The notes under the pieces were generated by a model. It saw nothing but the letters and a program-made list of their open reading frames with translations. It was not told the DNA's origin and ran no database searches. Shown here piece after piece: positions 1-20,335 of a stretch of DNA of 64,000 nt. Position numbers and translations under genes: made by a program. The DNA comes from Apostichopus japonicus (Eukaryota; Echinodermata; Holothuroidea; Aspidochirotida; Stichopodidae). The DNA is taken from positions 12,751,264-12,815,263 of the forward strand of contig NC_092583.1 in the NCBI RefSeq assembly GCF_037975245.1, in the 5' to 3' direction. Each line of letters starts with the position of its first letter. Within the stretch, counting starts at the first letter, position 1.

Positions 1-205
1 CAGAGTCTCATACTGGCGTATGTGGCGCTAAAGAAGAAGTTTTGTGGCTATCCATATATCCCAAGCCCCCTCTTCCGAGATCCCCCACTGGATAATGTAA
101 TATGTACCTCGATAGTCACACATTATAAAAGTATATTTCAACTTGATATCTTGACTTCATATTATTTTCTCAATCGATCTTCTGCCATGTACATTTTCTC
201 GTCAG

Positions 206-3200
206 CATCGATCAGCCGTGGAACGGAAACCGACTTTGAGAAAGTAGAGGAACCGAAAAAGAGTGAAGAAATTAGTCTCAATGATAGCTTTGGGATTTGG
301 ATGGGTGAAAATACCTCTACACCACAGAAAAAATGTAAGTGCTTTGAAAATGGAATAATCGGTTATACTTTGGTTCCCTGCAAATTTCGTCTATGAGAGT
401 ATATCTATACTGATTTCTGCAACTTTTTTGTTGTTGAAGAGAATGAAGTTCAGGCACAGATCCAGGGGAGGGGTTTGTGTGAGTGTGCACACTCCTCTAC
501 TCAACCCCACACACAAACTAAAAGTAATTCTTAGCACAACTTTGCTTGTGGACCTAATTATTAACCTACAGTTACTTGAAGTCTAAATATACCGCGTCTA
601 AATTAATTTACAGCATTAAAAGGATTCAGTAATAGGTAACGTTATTGTTTTGCCTGAATAAGAGGAACCTTATCCGATTATCTTAGTTTAGTTTAGTAGA
701 AAAGTATGATCAGGAGGGACAATCAAGTCCCCATCAAGGACCCTACATGAAAGGGAAAAACCCCGAAGACACTTTATGAAACTTTATTACACTTTATTGC
801 GTGTAATTCCGACATTGCCGTTTCTTAGATATTGCTAGTTGAAGTTGTTGCATCGGTATCACAAGATACCTCGAAGTTGGATGTCATAGCTGATGCACAT
901 TGACAAAAACGTTTTCTTTCTTTCATTTTTTTTTTACCAAATTGTATTTGCTGTGGTTGCAACTTTCATTGCAGGTGTTGTGAAGCTTATATAGTAAAAA
1001 GGTACACGAGTGTTGAAGTGTACACATTTTCTGATGCATCCACTTTTAAGGTAGACAATTTATTGTAAAGTTTGAAGGGAAAAAATAACTTTGTTTTACT
1101 CTTAATTGTTAGTCTATATAGGGCATTGCAACGGTTATCACTTGCACTTTTGGTACAAAACTTGTAAAATTCAACTGAACTTATCGAAAACGGCGTGTAT
1201 GAATTCAATTGAAAATTTCAATAGGATACTGAAATCGTATTCCTCTTTAACATGGCTCAGAAATATTGTTTGTTTTATTCAGATACCACATATTGTGATT
1301 ATTATTATTATTGTTTTCAGGTCTATCCGCAGATTCCCCAGTTTGGTTTACGCATAGTCAAATCAAAATCAATGACCACTCAGCTCACTCAATCGTTCTT
1401 TTTGAAGAACCTACGTCATCTCCCGACTCAAAACCGACGCTGGATTCAGCACCGAATCAACGTAAGCAGAACAGCTCGCCAACTGAGTCCTCTACAGAAT
1501 CTACAGTAAGTCCCATACGAGGCTCGGTAGATCCGCAAAAGCTCAATTTTAGCCCCGTCGGGCAAGAAATAGATGAATCTGGTACCTTGCTATTTTATCC
1601 ATCTGGAAAAGTTTACTTTCGTAAAGGAAACGATGAAGCAGTCAACAGAGAAATGGAAACCAGTTGTCCGACCAACGAAACGGATTGTACAATTTCTCCT
1701 TCTGAACTTGACAAAACCCGACCGATCTTAGAGCCCGTTAGTTTTATGACAGATCCCGAGATTGGCAAACCTGATCTCAAGTTGGAATTCGTTGATGAAG
1801 ATATTGGAGAGGCAGAGACCGATGGTCAAATTGAGAGCGAAATTAGAAATGGGAGTGCTTCTCATGAAGCAACCGTAAAGGGCGTGCCACCGGGAACTAG
1901 TTTGACGGGAGTCCGTTTGGGACGAGACGATTTCACAAAGCAAGGCAATCAGAACTTACACTGTAATTATGAAAACATTGGTAAGGTGAAGACATCCGAC
2001 CACCAAAATAAAGCCCCGCTGAAAACATCCAGCGTAGCAAATACTGACAAAGGAAATAACCTCTCAAAGGGTCATAGAATAGTCGAAAGGAGGAAGTGGG
2101 AAAATAATGGCATTATTGATTATAATTGGGCAGAGGATAAAGAGAACATGTCACCGCTGATACCCCGGCAACGAAGAAGCAGGAAAGGGATCGCTCTAAA
2201 GGTTGATGACGTCATCAAGAACTTTAATGACGCAATGGATGACTTGAAGGATACACGTCAAGACATTAATGTTCGCGCATATTCCGTTCATGAGAGTATG
2301 ACAGAAAAGAACAGTGGATCAGCGCTTCCAGTCCACGAAACCAAACTTTATTCACCGTTTCCGTCGTTGTCAACAGACATTGCAGATACAAAGAAACTGC
2401 ATGAGAGAGGCGACCGAACGATGCAACTGCGTGACGTCACAAATAAGTTGGTTCGTGGTCAGTACAAAGCACCGAGCCAAGTGCAATTTCGGAGCCCATC
2501 GGCGGTACGATCGAGAACCCTTCCAACCGGACGAAACTGGAGCAACGTCCCTGATAAACATATTTACTGTAACCTCCCGTCTATGATGTTCCCTTGTCTG
2601 AGCCAACAGGATACAAGAAGCAAAGATACTAGTACTTTTCAATCAGAACATTTTCCTGAAAATGTTATTTTTAATAATAGACTCGATGAAATAAAGGACT
2701 GTGGTGAAGTTCGTAGAAGAGATTGTAAGACAGTTGCACATCATGAGTCGACGGCAAGCGGTTCACAGCTTGGCGCCAGACAAGTTGATATGAATGAAAA
2801 CTTTGTTGCAAGGGGGGACGTGAACAGGACACCAGAAGAACTCATTAAACCAGCCAACTCAAACATCCAAGCACATCATCAATCCAACTCAGTTCCTTAT
2901 ACCAACTCTAACGGTTATGCGCATGCCCAAACGGTGAGAATATCTAGCAACGAGACAGCGACACACGCACCAGACCGCCCCAAAATATTCGCACCACCCT
3001 ATGGAACGCCCTCTTCAGTTGCTCCTCAAGGGAAGAAACATGACTGTCGGGATCAAATTGAACATACCGTAGACGCCGCTTCTAAACAATACCGTCAGAT
3101 TTCTTTACATAAAAAAGTACCGATTGAGTCTGTTCTATATACGACAGAAACTTTGTCCTCTGATACCCGAACCGCTCCTTCACGCCACCTTGACCGTGAA

Positions 3201-5737
3201 ACAGATAAACACCGAGGGAATAGCTTGTCAGAATTCGAGTCCAAAATCACTCAAAAGCAAACTACAGCTAAAGAAAGATCATCGATTACTTGTCCCGACC
3301 GATCGGAAGAGCGATTGATAAAGACAGCTGTCGGGAAAAAGGTCCCAAAGTTACTAGAGTTCTTTGAGACACATTCTACATCACCCAGGACAACCAGACC
3401 AAAGTCACAACGGAGTTTAGTCTCGTCTGTTCAGTCGTCGGTGTCAGATCGAATCAATGAACTAGAAACTAAAACTCTGATCGCATCGAGCAACCAACAA
3501 AACAGTGTTCGTCGTTCGTTAAGCGGGAAGCCCTCTGAAGAGAACGATCGTATTCCATCAGCCTCGAGAGAAAATGTTACGAATCATCGATTCCGCAGAT
3601 CATTGCCAACCTCATTGTCAAGTCGTACAATCCCAGATCAGTTTACAAACATGGTGACAACTGATATAGACAGAGGGGGAAGGTCATCGAAAGGTAGAAG
3701 AAGTGATACTTTTTATTACTTCGAAGAAAAGAAGAAGAAGAACTTTCAGGCTGCAGAAAATGGAAGAGTTCCCAGAATGCAACTTCAAGGGAAACGTCCG
3801 GCCAAGGAGGCCATTTTGCTGTGCGATTATCAACCCGATGTTGCTGGGAAAAAAAAAGTCGTTTCCTTTCAACGAGGGGAGGTTGTACAAATTCTCAGCA
3901 ATTGGTTTGCTGGTCAGGTTCGAGTTCGAAAGTATCCAAACAAAACTGAGGCTACTCTACCAAGGAACTGTCTGTTTTTCATCAGTGGTGGTGGTATGTA
4001 TATATGACACAACTACAAATTAATCAGTATACTTGCAGCTTATTTCGTAATCGTGTTATAGTAAAAGCGCCCTCAGATTCGAAGAAAGATATATTTCGAA
4101 AACAAATGAAAATTTTCGTTCCCCAACTTCCCTCTTTAGTGATTGTTTTAATTCATTTTCGATTTAATCATTTCAGTATCGGTGCAAAACATTGAGCTAT
4201 AACCAACTTGTAACATTGCAATTGGCTATAGCTCAGACTTGTTTATTCTTTTACTTCAAGTTGTATACGTCACTTCCTTCTCAGAAATAGCCAGGTGCCT
4301 GTCTACCCTTAAACGCACATAGGCTATCCACTGTAGAAAAGATACAATTTCTCGTAAAATCCCGTGTTATTTTGAAATGTCTGGAATGAAGGTATACTGC
4401 TCTCTGTAACATGGTCTACATGCTCTTCGTTCATAGACTAGCGTAACAATTCCGATCGATGGAACCAGAACCATTGAGTAACAGTGGCGGAGCGTCCATA
4501 CAGTCAGGTGGGGCGGATGCCCCCCCCCCCCTGACGGACTCAAATGGACTGCTGGCGCCCTTTTCAGCTTTTTACCACTTTTTATTTATTCGCGATTATT
4601 GGCTTTTTTATTGCGCGCTCATCTACCTATTGACATTTGTCACATTTTGTTGGCGATGACACCTATTTATTCTTCGTTTATCTGCAAATTAGTAAGGCCC
4701 GGAAAGGGTCATTTCCGGCGATCTAGGGAGTATCTTCACTCAAAAAAATTTCTGTACTCTCCGCGCCAACCTGTGGTGGCGCTCCGCTTAGATAGTGTCG
4801 AAAGCGCCCCTACAGACCATTCTCGCCCCCTCTGACCAATACCCCTAGCTCCGCCACTGTTGAATAATGAGTTGTATACACTATAATATCACCTTCATTT
4901 GCAGTATCAATAATTGAGAGAAACGACTTCGACAGGTCTACGAAAGATACCGGCAACAAGAATGAAAATAGATTCACGGATATGAAGGTAAGCTCGAACG
5001 TTTGAAAATCATTTCAGACTGACATTAAGTGTATTATCATTTTGCATAGAATCTGTTGACTACTCTAATGCCATAATCACATTGCAAGAGAGCTGTATAC
5101 CTTTCAAATTTCATTTCATATTCTGCGCAATGATCAGTTTGGTTTTCTATGTGATTGACACAAAGACTTGAATGTTGTTACCGGCTAAAACCCAATCTAA
5201 AGCTCAAAAATACTTATACAGCCGTAACAATATAGTTGTTTGTATTTATTCTTGATGAATGTTTTTAATTCTGTAGGTCAGGTACGTACATGACACCCAC
5301 CCCCCCCCTCTCTCCCTTCCATATTCCTTCCCCTCCGCCTTACATTCGGCATATAGTTTTGTGAGCTCGTGGACTATACTATAGTAATAAAGCGGTCCCA
5401 AAATTTGAACAAGTTTTCAAGTACTTATTCAGAGTCAAACTTCATTTTATAACATTCCGAATGTTCGCAAGAATGATATTTTCTGCCTTCAATGTTTCAG
5501 CGTCGTCATAGTAACGGTGGTTACCTATTGGAACCTTACTTGGTTGTTCAGCCACATATTGCTGGAGGTGTAGATGAGGTGACTATTTTACGGGGAGAGG
5601 TAGTTATCATGAACTGTAAACAAACCGATAGCAAGAACTCCGATTGGGCGAGAGTCTACGTACCACGGACACAAAGCTTTGGTCTTGTACCTTTATCGGT
5701 CACTCAACCGTTATCGTTCGAACCCGACCCAACTTAA
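206..5737 (+). CDS. Large disordered protein with two C-terminal SH3-like domains (5'-partial)
   Basis: Four exons can be joined in phase: about 206..334 (donor GTAAGT at 335), 1321..3993 (after TTTTCAG; donor GTATGT), 4905..4987 (after TTTGCAG; donor GTAAGC) and 5501..5737 (after GTTTCAG; stop TAA 5735-5737). The first is bounded on the left by a probable acceptor, so the start codon lies upstream of the window. Most of the roughly 1,040 visible residues are hydrophilic, low in hydrophobic clusters and rich in Ser, Arg, Lys, Asp and Glu, as in a scaffold or adaptor. Two SH3-like folds close the protein. SH3 domains bind proline-rich ligands, so a cytoplasmic adaptor role is inferred. I do not recognise the family and give no symbol. 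Gene structure is well supported; the exact 5' boundary of the first exon is less sure. Confidence 0.8.
1321..3993 (+). CDS. Giant internal exon: disordered region plus first SH3-like domain
   Basis: This 2.67-kb exon stays open throughout, with codon use unlike the surrounding AT-rich DNA. It enters at phase 1 (T|GT after the upstream exon) and leaves at phase 1. Most of it is low-complexity, charged sequence. A more ordered segment near 2080-2270 has a basic RRKWENNG stretch, then WAEDKENMSPL, RQRRSRKG and an amphipathic DVIKNFNDAMDDLKDT helix. The end (about 3806-3990) reads as SH3: LLCDYQP in the ALYDY position, SFQRGEVVQIL for the RT/n-Src segment, a Trp in SNWFAGQV, and LPRNCLFF in the usual PxxY-containing last strand. 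Single very long exons coding for disordered scaffolds are common in animals. No enzymatic domain was recognised. Confidence 0.82.
4482..4859. mobile_element. Short inverted-repeat element in the SH3-gene intron
   Basis: A 378-bp non-coding element begins CAGTGGCGGAGC and ends GCTCCGCCACTG, an inverted repeat of 12 bases. It is flanked by TTGAGTAA and TTGAATAA, an 8-bp duplication with one mismatch, as expected of hAT-type insertion. It holds a run of Cs near 4520 and an internal core (about 4690-4800) with CGCGCCAACC and GGTGGCGCTCCG. Related cores occur in the elements at 24497 and 28798. No transposase is present, so it is a non-autonomous (MITE-like) copy. It sits in the intron just before the 83-bp exon. 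Confidence 0.7.
5501..5737 (+). CDS. Last coding exon: second SH3-like domain
   Basis: The terminal 79-codon exon starts in phase 0 right after a good acceptor and ends at TAA. It encodes a second SH3-like domain: PYLVVQPH in place of ALYDY, DEVTILRGEVVIM as the acidic RT-loop plus strand, SDWARVYV carrying the conserved binding-groove Trp, and FGLVPLSV matching the GLFPxNYV end. The canonical ALYDY tyrosines are missing, so ligand choice may be unusual. The preceding 83-bp exon (4905..4987) adds a short polar linker. A poly(A) signal follows within 25 bp of the stop. Confidence 0.78.
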   Translation, partial: RRHSNGGYLLEPYLVVQPHIAGGVDEVTILRGEVVIMNCKQTDSKNSDWARVYVPRTQSFGLVPLSVTQPLSFEPDPT

Positions 5738-5758
5738 TTCGATTCATGCAGCATCTTG

Positions 5759-5764
5759 AATAAA
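5759..5764 (+). terminator. Poly(A) signal AATAAA of the SH3-protein gene
   Basis: A canonical AATAAA lies 22 bases past the stop codon of the SH3-protein gene, on the same strand. The 3' untranslated region would be very short. Downstream sequence is AT-rich with T-runs, which suits cleavage. Confidence 0.6.
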
Positions 5765-8339
5765 TGCGGTAGTACCTTATATACTTGTATCAACTATATA
5801 ACCTAAACACATATACTTAAATATAAATCTACATGTCTTTAACGCTTGGATTTATACCATTATCAATCGTTAAGCCGTTGACATTCGAATCTGAATATCG
5901 ACTTTAACAGTAAGTATACTTGTGAATGTATTAGTCGCTTTGGAAAAAGGGTTGGGAGAGGAGGGGGGTGGGGTTGGTTGAAGGAGGTTCATTCGCCGAA
6001 GAAGCCGTATCGTTTAGAGTCGCATTCCCACTTCCGCTACTAGAAGTTGTGGACTGTTTTTTTTTTTTGCATGTTCATAAATATGCTACGTCGTGTGTTC
6101 AGTCATCAACAGTCGGCCTTTATATAATGTCTACGCCTTAATATTGTTAAAAACAATTCTAGAATTGTATACATCTCGACTTTCAGTACAATGTAAATTT
6201 ATATTTTACTGTCAACATTTTTCACGTTAAAAATATCGTTGCCAAGGTACTTCAGTATTAATCACTCAAGAAAACCAACCCGGACATTTTCAACTTTCAT
6301 CTTTTTTAAAGTAAAATACTATTGGAGCTCATTACAGAAAAACCGTATCGGAAGTGTCGAAACTATTTACCAAAATGAACTCCTCGAAATCTCGTTTCGC
6401 ACAAATATCGTAAACTAGACACTGACGTAAGCAATGCGTTGTGAAGACGAGACCTAAAAGTCTGACGTCATACGACTGACGTCACACGACTTATGGAAGA
6501 ATGGTGCTTATTTCATTTATTCTTTATTATCGGAATTAACATAAATGATAAAGAGACAATATTGGCGAAGTTTTAATATTTACATAACATATTTTAAAGA
6601 AACATAAACCTCGACCGCTACCTCCGTTTTACTCATTTAGCAATGCGATAATTATAAATTTTATGATAAAATTAAGAGACAGGAAAAGACATTACCTCAC
6701 TTTTTTTGTTTTCGTCACTGTTTTTCTCTATCATTTTTCCCCTTCCAATTTTGTTTTGTCTATAAGTTTTTTTTTGCTTCGAATATATTGAAGAAAAAAA
6801 AATAACGTAAGTAACAAATACGTGTAAAGCAAAATGTCGGCCTTCATAAACAAGTTATTGCATTTGGAATTCAAAATTACTCTTGGAGGATAACTTCATG
6901 CAATACTTTAGTGTGGGTATATGCCTTTCTAATACACAGATATTATGGTTGACCTCAATTTCTGTTTTGCGTCTATAGTTTCAAGATATTCAATCAGTGA
7001 AAATCTTTTTAATTCATCCCTTGAAAACGTTCCTTTATGACGGCAAAGTTGTGTCATCATGTTTTTTTTGTTAAATGATATTAGCATTTAAATGATAAAT
7101 GCTGCTTCTGAGGTAGTGGACAATACTTGGATCGCCACTGTGTGCTAGACTTGTTACTCCAGTCGCTTATATTGATTCCCTTGGCTGACATTAATACGTA
7201 CTGTTTAGTGTCATATAGGATATACCTACACTGGTTTGCGGATATGTTAAGAAAAAGATAATTATCATTTCATGATAATTGTATTATAATCATAATATAT
7301 TTTTTATACGTCTTAATATACCGAACGTTTCTGAGTTTATTGTTTTTCTGCTGCAAAGTTATGCAACTTTCGGGTAATTAGGCGTACCATAGTAATTAAT
7401 GCAATAGCAACTCAAATCCGATACGCAAAATAGGTTAGGCATGGTAGATAGACACTTGAATTGTTTTTGTTTACAAACTTCACAGTTGTATCATTATATA
7501 CTTCATTGAAACCTACATATTCAGCCTATCCCGAAAATTCATGAAAATGGTATATCCGCGGAGGTCCTTTGTGCGCCGGGGTTCGTTCTGCATTTGTCTA
7601 ATCTACAATTAGTGACAAGGATCATAATAAAGTAAGAACAACTCCAGCATCAATGAAATCATTTAATTTTATTTATTTTATTCACAGTGTTCTTTGAAAT
7701 TGTAGGTCTGTTCATCGAAAAGAAAAAAATAGGATAAAAACAGAAAGAAAAAAACGAATACTTTACTTAATATTGAACTAAAAGTGTAAGTGTGTTTCGC
7801 AAAAAAAAAGAAGATAAAAGCAATGAAGACGATAAAGTTGTATTTAATATTGAACTAAATACGTAGAGAAAGAAATGAAGAAATGAATTGCAGTTTTTTG
7901 TTGATCCGAATGTTAATTATAAAAAGGGTTAAGAAAATATTGCATTTGTAAAAATTTAGTAAATCATGTTATGTATTAAATTGGAAAGATTTCTTTGATA
8001 ATATTAAAATATTTAAAAATTATAACATCTTAGCATCGGTAAATGACTTTTTCTTTTTTAAAGATCTGAGCTAAATTTAAAATGACATAGTTTATAAGAA
8101 ACTCTATACCACGGCGTATACTCATCATTTTCAACAACTGGTTGCGTTTCGGAACTGGCGATGGGGAGGGGAAGGCGGAGGTCGAAGCGGGACGAGGTGG
8201 ATACAGCCCTTGGGCCCGGGGTGAATTAGAGGGACCGGAAATATTGGATAACGAATAATTGTAATGAAAAATTTAAAAAATCAGTTTGATAAATTAAAAA
8301 AATTGATGACATTATGGAGGGAATAATTAGATCAGTAAA
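5765..8339. other. Intergenic spacer between convergent genes; no gene seen
   Basis: This 2.6-kb stretch separates the 3' ends of the SH3-protein gene (+) and the first carboxypeptidase gene (-). It is AT-rich with poly(A) and poly(T) tracts and no long open frame. It presumably contains the 3' untranslated region of the carboxypeptidase gene on the - strand. A G-rich patch lies near 5945-5975 and another near 8158-8230. I see no recognisable repeat family. Confidence 0.5.
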
Positions 8340-15869
<7,530 letters not shown>

Positions 15870-16015
15870 ATTAACAAATTCCGAATTTCAAACCTGTGAG
15901 AAGGAAATGTATATTCATATTTATTTTGGCTTTTTTTCATAATCAAGTTAACCGTGATAATATGATAATTTCAGGCTTCATGAATGCCAGTACCGAACTG
16001 AGTGCATTTGCCTGC

Positions 16016-16372
16016 AAGTACGCAGTATTGTAGTGCGCGTGGAGTGCTTGCAGTATTATAGGAAGAACTTTGCAAATGCATAGTATTGTAGTGCGCGTTG
16101 AGTGCTTGCAGTCTTTAGGAAGAACTTTTCGGTTGTTCATGGTGTGACTTTTTGGTCGGACAACTGCGTATAATCATGTAGGTACCTACAAAGTGAGGGC
16201 GCTTGTGAGAGCAGTGGCAGGCTGAGAATAAGTTGCCTACGCGGCTAGCCTTTGAAACTGCAAATGTACAGACACTTTATGAAAATTTAAGTTTCAACGT
16301 CTTGTCATGTAGGTATTGTTCACTTGGCAAGTAATGCCAATATTGTAGCGCGCACGCGCACTGCAATAATAA
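16016..16372. mobile_element. Dispersed ~350-bp element, copy 1
   Basis: This segment just upstream of carboxypeptidase copy A resembles 58895-59215 over most of its length. Both share AAGAACTTTTCGGTTGTTC, then GTAGGTACCTACAAA, GAGGGCGC, a CTACGC.GCTAGCC block and CATGTAGGTAT. Here the edges are TATTGTAGTGCGCGTG and its near inverted form CGCGCACTGCAATA. The left edge is duplicated (16024-16060 and 16084-16120). No coding capacity is seen, so it is likely a non-autonomous DNA transposon. Confidence 0.6.
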
Positions 16373-18787
16373 GACGATTTAGAAGTACGATGTTTCACTG
16401 TCTGTGTGTTTGGGAATTTAAAGTATTCTTCTTTTTTTTTCATTTGTTAACGTCGGAAATTTATCCCTGTATAGTTCCATCGCTGTTGGACTAATGTAAG
16501 GATGTTTAAAGAATGTATATTTTTTTATGACTATTGGTTATTTATTATTATAATTTTTCTTGCAGGTATACCTTCCCTTTCCTTTAAAGGGTTACTTTAG
16601 GTACAAACTTAATGTTGATAGTCTGTGTATAGACAATTGAAATGGAACACTAAGCGTTCAGCCCAAAGTTGCATTTTTGTATTATTTGAGAAATCAACCT
16701 TTAAATATCTGAGGCTCCTTCATATAACGTGGCTTGAAATACTTAATCATATGACCATGCACAAAGACCTCCGATGCAGCAGAAACTTTGTTAATCCCAA
16801 GATAAAAATGTAATTTTGAAATTGTCTAATGGACAAAAGGTGTTAAATGTCATCCCAAAGATACTCTTTTGTTCATATGACGTCAAAGGTCATGCATTGT
16901 TAGGCTGAATTATGATGCAAAAAAAAAAGACCAATAGACTTTAATACAAATTTACGCCTACGTGGATGAGTCGACGTTATTATAAATATAGGCTTAAAGG
17001 AGCACTTCCATTGATTCAGCATAATTATGCAAAGCGGAATATCTACAGTACTGTATAGCATGCACTCCTCTGTCTTGGATTATGACACATAGTCACGATT
17101 CGATTACAATTCTGATTATAAAAGTTATCCTTTAACGATCGAGTGAGGTATATGACCAGATTTCGGCAACTTACAATAGCAAAATTCAAATGACAACATC
17201 AAAAACGAAACAATGGTATATTATATAAAGAAATCCATTCGGTTATCTTTCAAAACAATTAAATATTAATAAAATTGTTTACATACCGTAAATACTCAAC
17301 TCAACTGTCTCCGATTGTTCAAAAACTTGGCAACCAAACCACACCAAGATTTGTCTTGTATGTTAACACAACATGTGATTCGTGATATGAAAATTCAGCA
17401 GCAAAGTGACTTGAATTTTTAATAATTTTTTTGCTATCCGACCACTCCTTTAAATATCAAATACTAAATATGGCATAATTTTGAATTAGTCATGAAAGAT
17501 TGTAAGCCGCGTTGAACGCATATGCACCTTAACTGTATACAATCTTCTTAAACTTGCCCCTGGTGAATTGAGTCAGTTCTCCGTGAATTTTTATTGAAGA
17601 CATTGATTTTTAAAAATGCGTATATATTTGAGAAATTTTTCTATTGAGAATGCTTCAAAAAGACGTGTAACAGCCATATATGTCTATAATGGACATATTC
17701 CGTAGGCGGGTATAAAAAATGAATATGCTATGAACGACTATATACCAACAGCATTGAAGAAATTGCATTGCTCTATTATATAGCTTCGTGAACTCATTTG
17801 TAAAATGGGTGGTTATAAATAATGTGATAATTTTGTTTATTTCTTTTTTTCGTTTTGGCAGATTGTCGTTTTAGCCATGAAATTTGATTTTAAAGCAGAA
17901 AGAATCCACGGAGGCGGGGGGGGGGGCCCATCTGAACAGGTAACAGGTTAAACGGTTTACAATAACAAGAAATAACCGTAGCTAACACATAATAATGAAT
18001 AGGTTTACCATATTTTTTAACGAGAGAGCACAATTTTGGGTTTATTTTTCTTTCCTGCTTTGATTTTTACAGGATCCCCCTCCCATCCCCCTCCCCCACT
18101 CCACTACAATTTGCGAAACATAAAATGTTTCTAAACTGAGCTTAACGGTATAATGAGTCACTAATTATAGGAGTGGTTAAATTAAGAGGATGCAGTGAAT
18201 ATGTGGCTTAGATTGAGGTTTATCAACTTTACAGGTGGTTGAGGGACCGTGCCCTCCTCTGACATGACCTTTCACAACATGATGAAAAAAATTAGATCAT
18301 AAACAAAGTACGCTACAGAATTTACAAATATTCCACCGCCTCACACAGCTTCCTTACATTATACCGATATTGTCTTATGTAAAGTTATTTCGGTAGTGCA
18401 ATTTCGATATGTATCAAATGTTTGGCCTCTCTTTCAATCGAACCCACATACATACACACACACATATATATAAATAAATAAACATATATTTGTATATAGT
18501 ATGTGATGTGTGCCATAGAAATTCTATTTTTCTAATTTCTATGGTGTGTGCATAAACCTGTCATATATTGTTATACTTATACAAAACTAAGTATAGAATA
18601 AGCTCGCGTACTCCGTCTCTATGACAACTAGAATGTCTAATGAATTTGGCGTCATTTAGAACAAAAACCATATGAAACGTAATCGAAGGTGAAGTGGATA
18701 TCCTTCATAGAGTAAAGTTGTTTTGTATTTGTCTTGTCAAGGTTAAATGTACGGGAAAAACTTGAATTACCGATAAAATGGAATGCT

Positions 18788-18894
<107 letters not shown>

Positions 18895-19737
18895 GGCTAG
18901 GTCACAATTAATAGGTCCCTATACCATATAATGAAGACTGACTAGAACATTAACTTTCATTAACGCTAGAAAAAGATAATATTAGGGAAGAGGCTTATAG
19001 TCTAAGTATTGAAAATTAATAAAACACAATTACATCTTACCTTAACAGTACGGAAAATATGTTACTTTAATGTTCCAAAGTCCGCGTGGATGAATCATAT
19101 GATTTAAGCCAACTCCCATGCTATTGTGCAATGAATCAAACTGTTTCTCTATGATCGACGTTGTCTATTAAAGGCTTAGTGTGTATATGGAATAATGCAA
19201 GTATCAACTGTTAACTATATAAGAATCAGGAGTATGTCCACGTTTAAAATTGTATAACTTTTGTATGATTCTCACATAGCAGAAACCTAGGTTCTATAGA
19301 AACGTTCCCTGCATGGGGTAATAAGTAACAATACCGAACAATAGCTAATGTGGGTCGTAGGAGGGATTGATTGTTTGTCAGGGTTCGGAGAGGTGAGTTA
19401 TGCCAAAATTGTTCATTGGGATACCATATATTGGACGATAAACGTAAAAATGAAAGATTTATTCACACATGATTGCAATATATACATAACACTTTTAAAG
19501 AAATAAATCTTTGCATCGTATGAAACTGAAACTCATTTATCAAGCGAAATATCGGGCAATTTAGAAAAATGATAATCTCATGTATGACCTGTTTGATGAG
19601 CAAATAAAGACAATTTACTAGAAAATTGAGTTTAATATAAACAGGCATCAGAGGCACAATGGTGGGTTCATTGAAAGTCAGAGAGGGACATTCCTAACCG
19701 GTGGGGGGGGGGGGGGAGGAGGAGTAAAATAAACGGC

Positions 19738-20335
19738 CTCAACAAGGCTTTGCCCTTCTTAACCGTCCTTCTTGCCATTTGGGCTTACCTATTTGGAACT
19801 CAAGCTGGTCCTCAAGCCCTCAAATCCAGTAGGTCCCAAAATTGCATGGACCATTATTGAGGTACTATGAGTTGAGTGCAATTGTGTGCAAAGTCGAAAC
19901 AAAAAGGAAACTAACCTACACAGAGCCTATCACTTATATGCCAACTTCGGCTAGAGCAGACAAATCACATTGGTCCATATACCATATGCTGGGTCAAATC
20001 GAGGGCCTCGACATAAGGCATTTTCCTTCTAACCCCCCCCCCCCCCTTTGTCGCAATTTAGGCTAACCATTTGGAACCCAGACAGGACCTCCTCAAGCCC
20101 TCAAGCACGATAAATCCCAAATTAGATAAGAAACGTTTGTTCTACGCATGGGCCATTTTTTGGGTACTATATATGTTTTGAACCATTTGTGTCTTAAGTC
20201 GACCTAACGAAACTAGTCCAAAGAGAACCCACTTTAGTATGTCCACTCCAGGAGGAGACAAAACATTATCGGTTTACAAAGGTATGCTGGGTCTCTTCGA
20301 AGGCCTCAACATGGGATTTTCTTCTAACTCAGCCC
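19738..20335. repeat. Degenerate ~300-bp tandem duplication
   Basis: Two diverged copies run head to tail. Matching landmarks are CATTTGGAAC with TCAAGCCCTCAA (19790s and 20070s), GCATGGACCATT and GCATGGGCCATT (19842 and 20145), and TATGCTGGGTC followed by GGCCTC and TTCTTCTAAC-like sequence (19984 and 20282). Spacing is close to 300 bp. The copies differ by many substitutions, so the duplication is old. Function unknown. Confidence 0.65.
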
